Shown: positions 42,742 through 50,757 of the stretch, one piece after another
Layout: each line of letters opens with the position of its first letter
Numbering within the stretch: position 1 is the stretch's first letter
Source of the DNA: Ruania rhizosphaerae
GTDB taxonomy: Bacteria > Actinomycetota > Actinomycetes > Actinomycetales > Beutenbergiaceae
Reading direction: 5' to 3'
DNA length: 64,000 nt
Assembly: GCF_009805705.1 (NCBI RefSeq)
Contig: NZ_VSMB01000002.1
Span: forward strand, 186,001 to 250,000
Made by a program: the position numbers and the translations under genes
Notes under the pieces: model-generated
What the model was told of the DNA's origin: nothing
The model's input: only the letters and a program-made list of their open reading frames with translations
The model's database searches: none

Positions 42742-42936
42742 GGCACGGACGCGGCCCCGATCGCCCCCGATCGAACCGATGAGCAGCGGGGCGTCCGGGC
42801 TTTGGGGATCACCCTCGAGGGCTCGCGTGGAGTCCAGGGCGTGCTCCTTGTGGTTGACTACGGCGGTACGTCCGCGCAGTCTACGCCGCGGTCCGCGGTG
42901 GGTCTGGGACCGACGCTATCGGCCAGGAGGTGCGCC
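42742..42936. promoter_or_regulatory. Divergent intergenic region of the ligase locus
   Basis: These 195 bases separate the start of the 11-gene minus-strand operon from the divergent ATP-grasp gene and must hold both promoters. A TTGACT (42854-42859) on the + strand is a possible -35 box but no good -10 box lies at the right distance. AGGAGG (42925-42930) is the ribosome binding site of the + strand gene. No operator is obvious. Confidence 0.4.
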
Positions 42937-45126
42937 GTGACCCATGGTGCCGACGATTCATCGGCGAGAACGGGCAACCCTGTCCGTGGCTCGGTGGAAG
43001 CGCATGTCCTGGCCAATCTCGGCCTGCTTGCATCATTGCGCCCCCAGGTCTACGAACCTCACCACGAGGTGCTCAAGCGCGAACTCGACGTCGTCCGCCT
43101 GGAAGAGGCGGCTCGGCGGCAAGGGCTCGAGAGTATCCGGATGGATCCGTTGGTGCGGGTTCTCCAGGACGAGTCCCGTGCGCTGGGCTTCTTCAAGAAC
43201 ATGTCCTCCCGCGTCCTGTACCTGGATCGCGCCACCACCAACCGCAAGCACCTGACTCGCCGGATCCTCGCCCGTCACGACATCCCCCTGGCACGCGGTC
43301 TCGAGGCCCGCGATGCCGATGGCCTCGTCGAGGCCTTTCGAGCGATCGGCCCGCCGGTCGTCGTCAAGCCCGTGACCGGGAGCGGAGGCACCGGTGTGGT
43401 CACCGACATCACGTCCCTCGACCAGGCACACGCGGCGGCAGCGCCGGTCCTCGCTGCGGGGCGTGGCGTACTCGTCGAGGAGATGGTTCACGGCGTGGAC
43501 CTACGGATCAGCGTGCTGGAGGGACGTTCGGTGGCGGCCACGCTGCGGGTGCCCGCCAACGTCGTCGGTGACGGTCGCTCGACGATCGCTGAACTCGTGG
43601 CAGCCAAGAACGAGTTGAGGTCCCAGAGCGACTACTTGCGTCACCAGCCCATCATTCTCAGTGAAGAAAAGGATCGGTTCCTCGCCCACCAGGGCTTGAC
43701 GCCCGCCAGCATCCTCCCGGCGGGTCAACGGGTGCTGCTCCACCACGTCGCCAATCTCTCCGCCGGTGGCGACAGCTACGAGGTGCACCCGTTCCTGCAC
43801 CCGGAGATCACGGCCCTGGCCGAACGGGCAGCTTCCTTCTTCTCCAGCTCGTTGCACGCCGGGGTCGACATCCTGCTGGAGCGCCTGGACGCACCCCTCG
43901 ATGAGCAGCGCGCCGTCGTGTGCGAAGTCAACCTGAACAACGAGATGCCGATGCACGTCTACCCGATGTACGGCACGCCCGTGCCATTGGACGAGCTGGA
44001 ACTGGCCGCACATTGGCGCGTCGAATCGACCATCCCCGCCCACACCTTGCGCGAGGAGAGTGCACCGGGCGCCGTCACTGTCCACATGGACGAGGTCACC
44101 GAACTGGCTCGGCCTTCCTACCGACCACCAGCCCCGTCGCCATCGGATGGCCACGCCCTAGGGGCAACGCTGCGCTCGCTGGACAACGAGTACCTGCTGG
44201 CGACCTTTCGCTCGATCGACACCGATGCCGAGTTCGCGATCCCCGAAGGTGGGCTGATCCACAGGCGCGACGGTGGGAACGAGCAGGCCGCCGAGCGCTA
44301 CGACCGCACCGTGCTCGCGGGCGAGGTCGGGCGCAACCCGTCAGTGATGCACCGATACGCGAGAGCCTCCGGGATCCGGGTCATGGCGCGGCACCGGTTG
44401 CGTTCCGGACAGCAGGAGCGGGCTCTCGAACTGGCGGGCAAACCGTGGCGGCACTGGCTGCTGCACACCCCTCGCGCCGACGGCAGCACGCGAACCGTGC
44501 GGATCGAGTCCGGCGACCAGCTGGAAGAGCACTGGGCCGCCGTAGAGAAATCGCGTGCCACGATGGTAGAGACCCCGTTCGACCCGGCGTGCGTGCTCTT
44601 GATGGACGCAACCACGCTCCTCGCCGCACAGCTGCGGGTGCCGCTGACGATCGTGGGAGATGGCCGCACCGGGCTGGGCGAACTGGTGGAGCACCACGTA
44701 GCCGCCCGCCGCGCCCACGCTCCCCTGGCGTCTCTCACTACCCGCCTGAACACGCCAGAACTGCTCACGTCGCGGCACCTGGACCCCGGTACCGTGCCCG
44801 CTGAGGGTGAGCAGGTGCAGATCGGGCGGTCCCCGATGCTCTCCGACGGCGCAGCAACAGTCGGCCTGAACGCGCTGCCCTGGCCAGGCCTGGCCGAGTT
44901 GGCCGCTCGCTTCGTCGGGGCGATCGGCAGCGACGGCGTCGCCACTGTGGCCTTCGTGCCACGGCGGCGTGACGCAACCAACGCCACCTGGGCGCTATGG
45001 CGCTACCACAGCGAGCCCCCGCTGGCCCTCTTCCACTCGCCCCTGCACGGGCCTGGGTACGACCCGTACCCCGCGATCGCCCGCCGGGTACTGCAAGGAC
45101 CTACTCGGGAACTCGCGGTCATCTAG
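42937..45126 (+). CDS. Tandem ATP-grasp protein (CphA-like; second copy degenerate)
   Basis: This 729-residue protein begins at GTG 42937, where AGGAGG stands 6 bases upstream; the longer open frame is antisense to the asparagine-synthase-like gene. The first ATP-grasp domain (about 40-360) is complete: VVVKPVTGSGGTGVV (Lys144), hinge Glu181/Glu182, the CphA-type GDGRSTIAELVAAKNEL insertion and metal site CEVN (330-332). The second half (about 400-720) repeats part of the pattern (VGDGRTGLGELVEHH, then AEGEQVQIGRSPMLSDGA) but has no Lys-Gly loop and no Glu-x-Asn, so it looks inactive. It is divergent from the ligase operon and followed by the ABC exporter genes, bridging synthesis and export. 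Confidence 0.85.
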   Translation: MTHGADDSSARTGNPVRGSVEAHVLANLGLLASLRPQVYEPHHEVLKRELDVVRLEEAARRQGLESIRMDPLVRVLQDESRALGFFKNMSSRVLYLDRATTNRKHLTRRILARHDIPLARGLEARDADGLVEAFRAIGPPVVVKPVTGSGGTGVVTDITSLDQAHAAAAPVLAAGRGVLVEEMVHGVDLRISVLEGRSVAATLRVPANVVGDGRSTIAELVAAKNELRSQSDYLRHQPIILSEEKDRFLAHQGLTPASILPAGQRVLLHHVANLSAGGDSYEVHPFLHPEITALAERAASFFSSSLHAGVDILLERLDAPLDEQRAVVCEVNLNNEMPMHVYPMYGTPVPLDELELAAHWRVESTIPAHTLREESAPGAVTVHMDEVTELARPSYRPPAPSPSDGHALGATLRSLDNEYLLATFRSIDTDAEFAIPEGGLIHRRDGGNEQAAERYDRTVLAGEVGRNPSVMHRYARASGIRVMARHRLRSGQQERALELAGKPWRHWLLHTPRADGSTRTVRIESGDQLEEHWAAVEKSRATMVETPFDPACVLLMDATTLLAAQLRVPLTIVGDGRTGLGELVEHHVAARRAHAPLASLTTRLNTPELLTSRHLDPGTVPAEGEQVQIGRSPMLSDGAATVGLNALPWPGLAELAARFVGAIGSDGVATVAFVPRRRDATNATWALWRYHSEPPLALFHSPLHGPGYDPYPAIARRVLQGPTRELAVI

Positions 45127-45206
45127 GTCACAACAGCTGCGTCCCCGTCGAAGCGAGGCGTCGTATGCTGTGCTGAGTTGTCGGCCCTGAGGAGATTCCG
45201 AGTGGT

Positions 45207-46112
45207 GTGCAGTTCCGAATCAACCGGAGCCGCGGCGTAATGGCGCGCCAGGCATCCGGGGACGACGTCTCCGAGCTGGCGGCCCTCGCACGAGAGCACG
45301 GGCTGACCAAGGTAGGCGAGCGCCCGGGCTTCGGCCAGTACCTGCGGCAGCTCTGGTCACGCCGGGCGTTCCTCTGGACGATGTCGCACGCGAGGTCCTA
45401 CTCGCGTAACCAGAACAACTACCTCGGCCAACTCTGGGTGATCCTGAGCCCACTCACACTGGCTGCGGTCTACTACCTGGTCTTTGGCGTCGTCCTCGAC
45501 ACCACACGCGAACTCGACAACTTCCCGGCCTTCCTCATCATCGGGATCTTCATCTTCCTTTCGCTGTCAGCAGCGATCAACTCTGGTGCGACGTCGATCA
45601 TCAACAACATCGATCTCGTGCGGGCCATCAGTTTCCCTCGGGCCGTGCTGCCGATATCAGTCGCCGTCTCGGAAATGCTGACGCTGCTTCCCGCAGTCGG
45701 GGTGATGCTGGCCATCGTGCTGATCAGTGGTGAGCCGCTCACCTGGCGATGGCTGCTGCTACCCGTGGCGTTGGCCGTGATCCTGGTGTTCACAGCCGGT
45801 GGTTGCCTCATGGTGGCCCGCATCGTCGTCGCAGCCCGCGACCTGCGCAATCTGATCCCGGTCGGCACGCGGCTGCTGCGCTACGTCTCCGGAGTGTTCT
45901 TCTCGATCCAGGCCTACGTCTCCGGCACCGTCGGCACGATCCTGGAGTACCAGCCCTTCGCGGTGTACCTCACTCTGGTCCGGTCCTGTCTCATGGAGGA
46001 GATTCCGATGACCGTGCCGTTGTGGGGGGCCGCGGTCGGCTGGGCAGTCCTGTTCGCCGTCATCGGAATTCTCGTGTTCTGGAGCGCGGAGGACGAGTAT
46101 GGCCGCGACTGA
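45207..46112 (+). CDS. ABC-2 type polysaccharide export permease (Wzm/TagG-like)
   Basis: This is a 301-residue membrane protein with six hydrophobic segments and the family signature RNQNNYLGQLWVILSPL near residue 70, preceded by an amphipathic N-terminal region. Such permeases move lipid-linked glycans, teichoic acids or similar polymers to the outer face of the membrane. The GTG at 45207 has GAGGAG 12 bases upstream, a long spacing; the ATG at 45240 is an alternative start with a weaker site. It overlaps the ATPase gene that follows by 14 bases. It is the probable exit for the polymer or conjugate made by the adjacent ligases and glycosyltransferases. Confidence 0.88.
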   Translation: MQFRINRSRGVMARQASGDDVSELAALAREHGLTKVGERPGFGQYLRQLWSRRAFLWTMSHARSYSRNQNNYLGQLWVILSPLTLAAVYYLVFGVVLDTTRELDNFPAFLIIGIFIFLSLSAAINSGATSIINNIDLVRAISFPRAVLPISVAVSEMLTLLPAVGVMLAIVLISGEPLTWRWLLLPVALAVILVFTAGGCLMVARIVVAARDLRNLIPVGTRLLRYVSGVFFSIQAYVSGTVGTILEYQPFAVYLTLVRSCLMEEIPMTVPLWGAAVGWAVLFAVIGILVFWSAEDEYGRD

Positions 46113-46968
46113 CCCGCAGAACTTCGATGAGCGCGACTTCGACGAGGTCGACCACGACCTGGATGAAGGGCTCGACGAGTCCGGCGAGCACTCCGCCCCG
46201 CACCTCATCGGTACACCCTCGGTCGTCGTGGACGACGTCCACGTCAAGTACCGGGTGTTCGGTGGCCGCCGCCAGTCGACCGCCGAACACGGGCGCTTCC
46301 GCGCGATGTTCAACCGGAGCCGGCGCCACGTCGGCGCCGTCACGGAGGTCCATGCTGTTCGCGGGGTCTCGTTCACGGCGCACCACGGTGAGTCGATCGG
46401 GATCGTCGGCTTGAACGGCGCCGGCAAGAGCACACTGCTGCGCGCTGTGGCAGGACTCATGCCCGTCAGTTCCGGGGATGTCTACGTCGCCGGTACCTCT
46501 GCCCTACTCGGTGTGAACGCCGCACTGGTCCGTTCCCTCACGGGTGAGCGCAACATCATGATCGGTGGCCTCGCCCTCGGACTCACGAAGGCGCAGGTCG
46601 AGGAGAAGTTCGACGAAATCGTCGAGTTCGCCGGCATCAAGGACTTCGTGCACCTACCGATGAAAGCCTACTCCTCGGGCATGGCCGCGCGCCTGCGGTT
46701 CGCGATCTCCACGGCGGCGATCCCCGACGTGCTGATGATCGACGAAGCCCTCGCCACCGGTGATGCGGCGTTCCGCGCACGCAGCCAGGAGCGCATCGAG
46801 CAGATCCGCGATCGCGCCGGCACCGTGTTCCTGGTCAGCCACTCCATGCGCGCCATCCGCAACACCTGCGACCGCGCGATCTGGATGGACCAGGGCCAGG
46901 TGATCGACGACGGCCCGACCGACGAGGTCATGGACCGCTACGCCCACGAGCTGAAGCAACGTAGGTGA
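46099..46968 (+). CDS. ABC polysaccharide export ATPase (Wzt/TagH-like)
   Basis: This 289-residue ATPase has an unusually acidic N-terminal extension (residues 7-35, many Asp/Glu), then Walker A GLNGAGKST, signature YSSGMAARLRFA and Walker B VLMIDEALATGD, all typical of the Wzt/TagH group. It ends at about the position where the ATPase domain stops, so it lacks the C-terminal carbohydrate-binding domain that some Wzt proteins use to recognise a finished O-antigen. The start lies inside the permease gene. It drives export by the preceding permease. Confidence 0.9.
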   Translation: MAATDPQNFDERDFDEVDHDLDEGLDESGEHSAPHLIGTPSVVVDDVHVKYRVFGGRRQSTAEHGRFRAMFNRSRRHVGAVTEVHAVRGVSFTAHHGESIGIVGLNGAGKSTLLRAVAGLMPVSSGDVYVAGTSALLGVNAALVRSLTGERNIMIGGLALGLTKAQVEEKFDEIVEFAGIKDFVHLPMKAYSSGMAARLRFAISTAAIPDVLMIDEALATGDAAFRARSQERIEQIRDRAGTVFLVSHSMRAIRNTCDRAIWMDQGQVIDDGPTDEVMDRYAHELKQRR

Positions 46969-47019
46969 GCCACGCTGCTTCCTCCATCACGCCCTATCCG
47001 CATCCTCGTCGTCACGACG

Positions 47020-48087
47020 GTGCACGATCCGGAAGACGCCCGCATCCGGCATCGGCAGATTCCCGCGCTGACGGCCGCAGGAATGTACGTCACGTACGCG
47101 GCACCGTTCCGCGCGTTCGGTCGGACTCCCCCACCTGGTGTGCGCGGGATCGATCTTCCCCGGGCTCGTGGACGCCGCCGCCTCCGCGCCGTCCTGCGCG
47201 CACGGTCCATGATCCGGCGCGTCGGCAAGAGCGCCGACATCATCATCCTGCACGATCCCGACCTGCTCGTGGCCGCCGCTGGACTCGGCAACAAGGACGG
47301 TCGAATCGTCTGGGACGTCCACGAGGATACGGCTGCCGCGATCGGCATGCGGGAGTGGGTACCACCCGTACTACGCCGTCCTCTCCGCTGGCTGATCCAG
47401 ATGGCGGAGCATCTCGCGGAGAAGCGCTTCTCGCTCCTGCTCGCCGAGCACAGCTACGCTGAACGGTTTCGCCGCCCTCATCCGGTGATCCCGAACTCGA
47501 ACTGGGTGCCTGAGAGCCCACCCGAGCCGCCTGGCGACACACGTGTGGTCTACCTGGGTAGCATCACCACTCCGCGGGGTGGCCGAGAGATGATCGAGGT
47601 GGCCCGGGCTGCCCCCGAGTTGCAGGTCACGCTTATTGGCCCCGCCGATGCGACTATGGAACCCGAACTCGAGGCCGCGCACGCATCGGGCGTGCTCACC
47701 TGGCTCGGATTCGTGCCGAACGACGAGGCGACACAGATGCTCGACGGCGCTCTTGCGGGCCTGGCGCTGCTGCACGACCAGCCAAACTACGCTCACTCAC
47801 TGCCGACGAAGATCGCCGAGTACCTGGCCCACGGAGTCCCGGTGATCACCACACCGAACCACAGTTCGGCTGAACTCGTGCAAGCCTCAGGTGGCGGGTT
47901 CGTCGTTGGCTTCGGAGATGTCGAGGCCACGGTGGCAGCCCTGCGTGATCTGGCCCGTGATGAGGAGCAGCGGCGCGCGCTCGCCGAGTCCGGCTACCGC
48001 TACGTTGAGGCCAACGTGAATTGGCACCACGACGCCGCAGAGTTCGTGGAGACAATCAGGAACCTAGCGTTCACCCGCCCGCACTGA
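47020..48087 (+). CDS. GT4-family glycosyltransferase (start probably further upstream)
   Basis: This is a GT-B glycosyltransferase of 355 residues when counted from GTG 47020. HDPDLLVAAAGLG and VWDVHEDTA belong to the N-terminal domain, TRVVYLGSITTPRGG opens the donor domain, and LPTKIAEYLAHGVPVITT is the sugar-nucleotide-binding region. The frame upstream of 47020 still encodes the expected first beta strand (PIRILVVTTVHDPEDARI), so the true start lies before it; the only plausible site is a CTG at 46975, 7 bases after AGGTGAG, which would add 15 residues. It probably acts on the same glycan as the exporter genes just before it. Confidence 0.85.
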   Translation: MHDPEDARIRHRQIPALTAAGMYVTYAAPFRAFGRTPPPGVRGIDLPRARGRRRLRAVLRARSMIRRVGKSADIIILHDPDLLVAAAGLGNKDGRIVWDVHEDTAAAIGMREWVPPVLRRPLRWLIQMAEHLAEKRFSLLLAEHSYAERFRRPHPVIPNSNWVPESPPEPPGDTRVVYLGSITTPRGGREMIEVARAAPELQVTLIGPADATMEPELEAAHASGVLTWLGFVPNDEATQMLDGALAGLALLHDQPNYAHSLPTKIAEYLAHGVPVITTPNHSSAELVQASGGGFVVGFGDVEATVAALRDLARDEEQRRALAESGYRYVEANVNWHHDAAEFVETIRNLAFTRPH

Positions 48088-48123
48088 CCAGGTTCCACCC
48101 AGCCGTCACCCCGAGAGCCACCA

Positions 48124-48336
48124 TCAGTTCGCTGGAGACACTGGCGTCGCCTCGTGCGCCAACAGCAGCGGCACACCCGCACGGATCGGGTACGCAAGTG
48201 GCCGCTTCGCGTCCTCATTGACGAGCAGCGGAGCACCGTCCGAACCGGTGCTCTCTCGAATCGCCGACCCGGTCACCGGGCACCGCAGAATCGCCACCAG
48301 CTCGGTCGGAAGAACCTCGCGTACCTCGTCACTCAT
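48124..48336 (-). CDS. Trm112-family small protein
   Basis: This 70-residue protein follows the Trm112/YcaR pattern: LVAILRCPVTGSAI near the start and PLAYPIRAGVPLLLAHEA at the end. Only one of the zinc-type Cys remains, as in many bacterial members. The ATG at 48336 has AGGAGG 6 bases upstream and lies within the end of the phosphomannomutase gene. Family members act as small partners that stabilise methyltransferases or other enzymes; in actinobacteria this gene commonly sits next to manB. The partner here is unknown. Confidence 0.85.
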   Translation of the reverse strand: MSDEVREVLPTELVAILRCPVTGSAIRESTGSDGAPLLVNEDAKRPLAYPIRAGVPLLLAHEATPVSPAN

Positions 48337-49768
48337 CGTCATCCTCCTGCCCCTCCCGCACCACGGCGAGCACCCCGTCAGTGATCTTCGCCAGAATGTC
48401 CTCGTCATGCGCCTCGACATTCAACCGCAGCAACGGTTCGGTGTTGGAGGAACGCAGGTTGAACCACCAGCGCGGCGCGGCATCCCAGTGGCTGAACGTG
48501 ACGCCGTCGAACTCCTCCACGGCCACCACCCCCGAGGCGATGTCATCCGCGAAGGCGTCCCGGACACGCTGGAGCGCGGCCTCTGGATCGCTCACGCGGG
48601 AGTTGATCTCGCCCGATGAGTAGTACGGGGTGTAGATCTCCGACAGCTCCGAGAGTGTCGCAGAGCTGGAGCCGAGCGCCTGCAGCACATGCATCGCCGC
48701 CAGCATCCCGGTGTCGGCGAACCAGAAGTCGCGGAAGTAGTAGTGGGCGCTGTGCTCGCCACCGAACACGGCCTGTTCCTCGGCCATCTGCGCCTTGATG
48801 AAGGAGTGCCCCACCCTGGTACGGACGGCTCTCCCACCGGCCGCCTCGATCAGCTCAGGTACCGCTCGCGAGGTGATGAGGTTGTGGATCACGGTGGCCT
48901 CACGTCCCGCCGCCTTCTCCTTCTCCAGCTCCCGCAGGCCGACCAAAGCTGTCACGGCCGACGGGTTCACGGCCACACCGCGCTCGTCGATCACGAAGCA
49001 CCGGTCGGCATCCCCGTCGAAGGCGAGACCGATGTCGGCCTGTTCGCCGATCACGGCCGTCTGCAGGTCGATGAGGTTGTCCGGATCGAGCGGGTTCGCT
49101 TCGTGGTTCGGGAAGGTCCCATCGAGCTCGAAGTACATCGGCACGATCTCGAGACCCAGATCGGGCAGCCCGGCCTCGGTGCCGAGCACTGCGCCGGCTG
49201 TCAGGCCCGCCATCCCATTGCCTGCATCGATGACCACCTTCAACGGACGCTGCCCGTCCAACCCGACGAGAGATCGCAGATGCTGGGCGTAATCGGCGAG
49301 AGTGTCCTCGGTGCGGATCTCACCTTGCCGCTCGGCAGCGGGGATTCCCTCGTCCAGGTACTGCTCGGCGAGATGCTGCACCTGCTCCAGGCCCGCCCCA
49401 CGACCGACGGGCCGCGCACCCGGGTGACACATCTTGATGCCGTTGTACTGGGCGGGGTTGTGGCTGGCGGTGAACATCGCCCCGGCGATGCCACGCGACC
49501 CGGAGACGTAGTAGAGCCCGTCGGTCGAGCACAAGCCGATCATCACCACGTCCACGCCGCGCCACGCAGCACCTTCGGCAAATGCCGCAGCCAACCCGGG
49601 TGAGGAATCACGCATGTCATAACCGACAGCTACCAAGGTGCCGCCGTCGGGCGCTGCGGCCACATCGGCGAACGCGGCACCCAGCGCTTGGGCGCACTCC
49701 TCGTCCAGCTCGTCGGGGACGACGCCACGCACGTCGTAGGCTTTGACGATCGCACTCAGGTCAGACAC
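48329..49768 (-). CDS. manB: Phosphomannomutase/phosphoglucomutase
   Basis: This 479-residue alpha-D-phosphohexomutase interconverts mannose-6-phosphate and mannose-1-phosphate (and often the glucose equivalents), feeding GDP-mannose or UDP-glucose synthesis. Key sites are YDVRG at the start, phosphoserine Ser102 in TASHNPAQYNG, the Mg-binding loop FDGDADRCF, the sugar-binding GGEHSAHYYF and the phosphate-binding RSSNTEP near the C-terminus. The start is GTG 49768. The gene is followed by the Trm112-like gene with an overlap. With manA at 56979-58151 it completes the route from fructose-6-phosphate to mannose-1-phosphate. Confidence 0.95.
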   Translation of the reverse strand: MSDLSAIVKAYDVRGVVPDELDEECAQALGAAFADVAAAPDGGTLVAVGYDMRDSSPGLAAAFAEGAAWRGVDVVMIGLCSTDGLYYVSGSRGIAGAMFTASHNPAQYNGIKMCHPGARPVGRGAGLEQVQHLAEQYLDEGIPAAERQGEIRTEDTLADYAQHLRSLVGLDGQRPLKVVIDAGNGMAGLTAGAVLGTEAGLPDLGLEIVPMYFELDGTFPNHEANPLDPDNLIDLQTAVIGEQADIGLAFDGDADRCFVIDERGVAVNPSAVTALVGLRELEKEKAAGREATVIHNLITSRAVPELIEAAGGRAVRTRVGHSFIKAQMAEEQAVFGGEHSAHYYFRDFWFADTGMLAAMHVLQALGSSSATLSELSEIYTPYYSSGEINSRVSDPEAALQRVRDAFADDIASGVVAVEEFDGVTFSHWDAAPRWWFNLRSSNTEPLLRLNVEAHDEDILAKITDGVLAVVREGQEDDDE

Positions 49769-49815
49769 TCCAGGAGCCTATCGCCTGCACTGTCTGGGGC
49801 CGAATCGCGCGCCCG

Positions 49816-50223
49816 TCAGTCTTCCTCGCCCCGGATCACCCGCAGATGTCCTCGCCGCCCGGCATCGGGAGCCTGCCGTGACTGCGTCACCGGAGCCGGC
49901 ACCACCGGCCCCCGCGCCGCCGGAACACTGCTCGGCGGAGGGGTACGGGAGGCCTCCCGCACCGCATCGGCGAGCGCGAGCAGATCGTCCGAGCTGGGCG
50001 GGGCGGGCTCGAACTCGGTGGCCAGGCGCACCACGTCCCATCCGCGGGGCACGGTGAGCCGTTCGGCGTGGTGGGCACACAGGTCGTAGGTGTGCGGTTC
50101 GGCGTGGGTGGCCAGCGGGCCGAGCACCGCGGTGGAGTCCGAGTACACGTAGGTGAGCGTGGCCACGGCTGGCTCCGCGCACGCAGAACGGCTGCACCCT
50201 CGGGTCGGTCTCACGGGTGCCAC
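49816..50223 (-). CDS. DUF3499 family protein
   Basis: This 135-residue actinobacterial protein is of unknown function. The GTG at 50223 (with GGGAAGG upstream) gives the family N-terminus with GCSRSACAEPAVATLTYVYSD; a much longer frame upstream is Arg/Pro-rich and is rejected. It has a putative zinc-ribbon-like set (CSRSAC and DLCAHHAERL, giving Cys-Cys and Cys-His pairs) and a variable Pro-rich tail. It is divergent from the metallopeptidase-family gene, an arrangement conserved in mycobacteria and relatives beside manB. No function can be given. Confidence 0.88.
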   Translation of the reverse strand: MAPVRPTRGCSRSACAEPAVATLTYVYSDSTAVLGPLATHAEPHTYDLCAHHAERLTVPRGWDVVRLATEFEPAPPSSDDLLALADAVREASRTPPPSSVPAARGPVVPAPVTQSRQAPDAGRRGHLRVIRGEED

Positions 50224-50288
50224 GTTACCTTCCCGTAGGTGCCTGCCTGCAGCGGGCCACGCCGAGCGGGATCTGGCAGGCTGGGGTC

Positions 50289-50753
50289 GTGTCCTCCATC
50301 TTCCGCCCACTGGTTCCGCACGGGTCTGCCTACGCGAGCCCTCCCCGGCGGCGGGACCGGCACGGGCGCGGTATGCGGGGCCCGCTGATCCCGCCCGCAC
50401 TCCCCGGCTGGCGCACCCGTTCGCAGCGCTTCGACGAGTCCGTGCTCATGACGCTCGAGCATGTCGAACGCAATCTGGGCAACGAGCTGGACGGGCTGGA
50501 GGTCGGGGTCGAGGAGGTCCCACCGAGTGCACCGGCCCCGTGGGAAGTCGGTGCAGTTCCGCTCGGCCGGTACTTCCCGGCCGACTCTGCCGCGGGCCTC
50601 CCGCACCGGATCGTCGTCTACCGGCGTCCCGTGGTCGCCCGGGTGGAAGACGAGGTCGAGCTCGCCTCCCTGGTGCGGGATGTGCTGGTCGAGCAGATCG
50701 CCCACATGCTCAGCCGCAGTCCGGAGGACATCGACCCGGACTACCGGGCGTGA
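50289..50753 (+). CDS. Metallopeptidase-family protein (PF06262-like) with altered active site
   Basis: This is a 154-residue protein of the minimal zincin-like family found next to DUF3499 genes. The C-terminal helix that normally carries HExxH reads LVEQIAHML, keeping only the last His, so zinc binding in the classical way is doubtful. The GTG at 50289 is chosen to give a family-like length; an in-frame codon at 50217 would extend into the neighbour's start. The gene is divergent from DUF3499 and convergent with the DUF5719 gene only 4 bases away. Its role is unknown. Confidence 0.75.
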   Translation: MSSIFRPLVPHGSAYASPPRRRDRHGRGMRGPLIPPALPGWRTRSQRFDESVLMTLEHVERNLGNELDGLEVGVEEVPPSAPAPWEVGAVPLGRYFPADSAAGLPHRIVVYRRPVVARVEDEVELASLVRDVLVEQIAHMLSRSPEDIDPDYRA

Positions 50754-50757
50754 GGCC

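Noticed and set aside
42301-42936. Upstream extension of the tandem ATP-grasp gene
   Set aside because: The frame is open but lies antisense to the asparagine-synthase-like gene and the divergent promoter region, and the GTG at 42937 has an ideal ribosome binding site.
34051-45126. A graspetide (microviridin-like) or lasso peptide gene cluster
   Set aside because: The ATP-grasp domains are of the CphA type rather than graspetide type, no short precursor peptide gene was found, and the asparagine-synthase-like protein has no leader-binding or transglutaminase-type protease partner.
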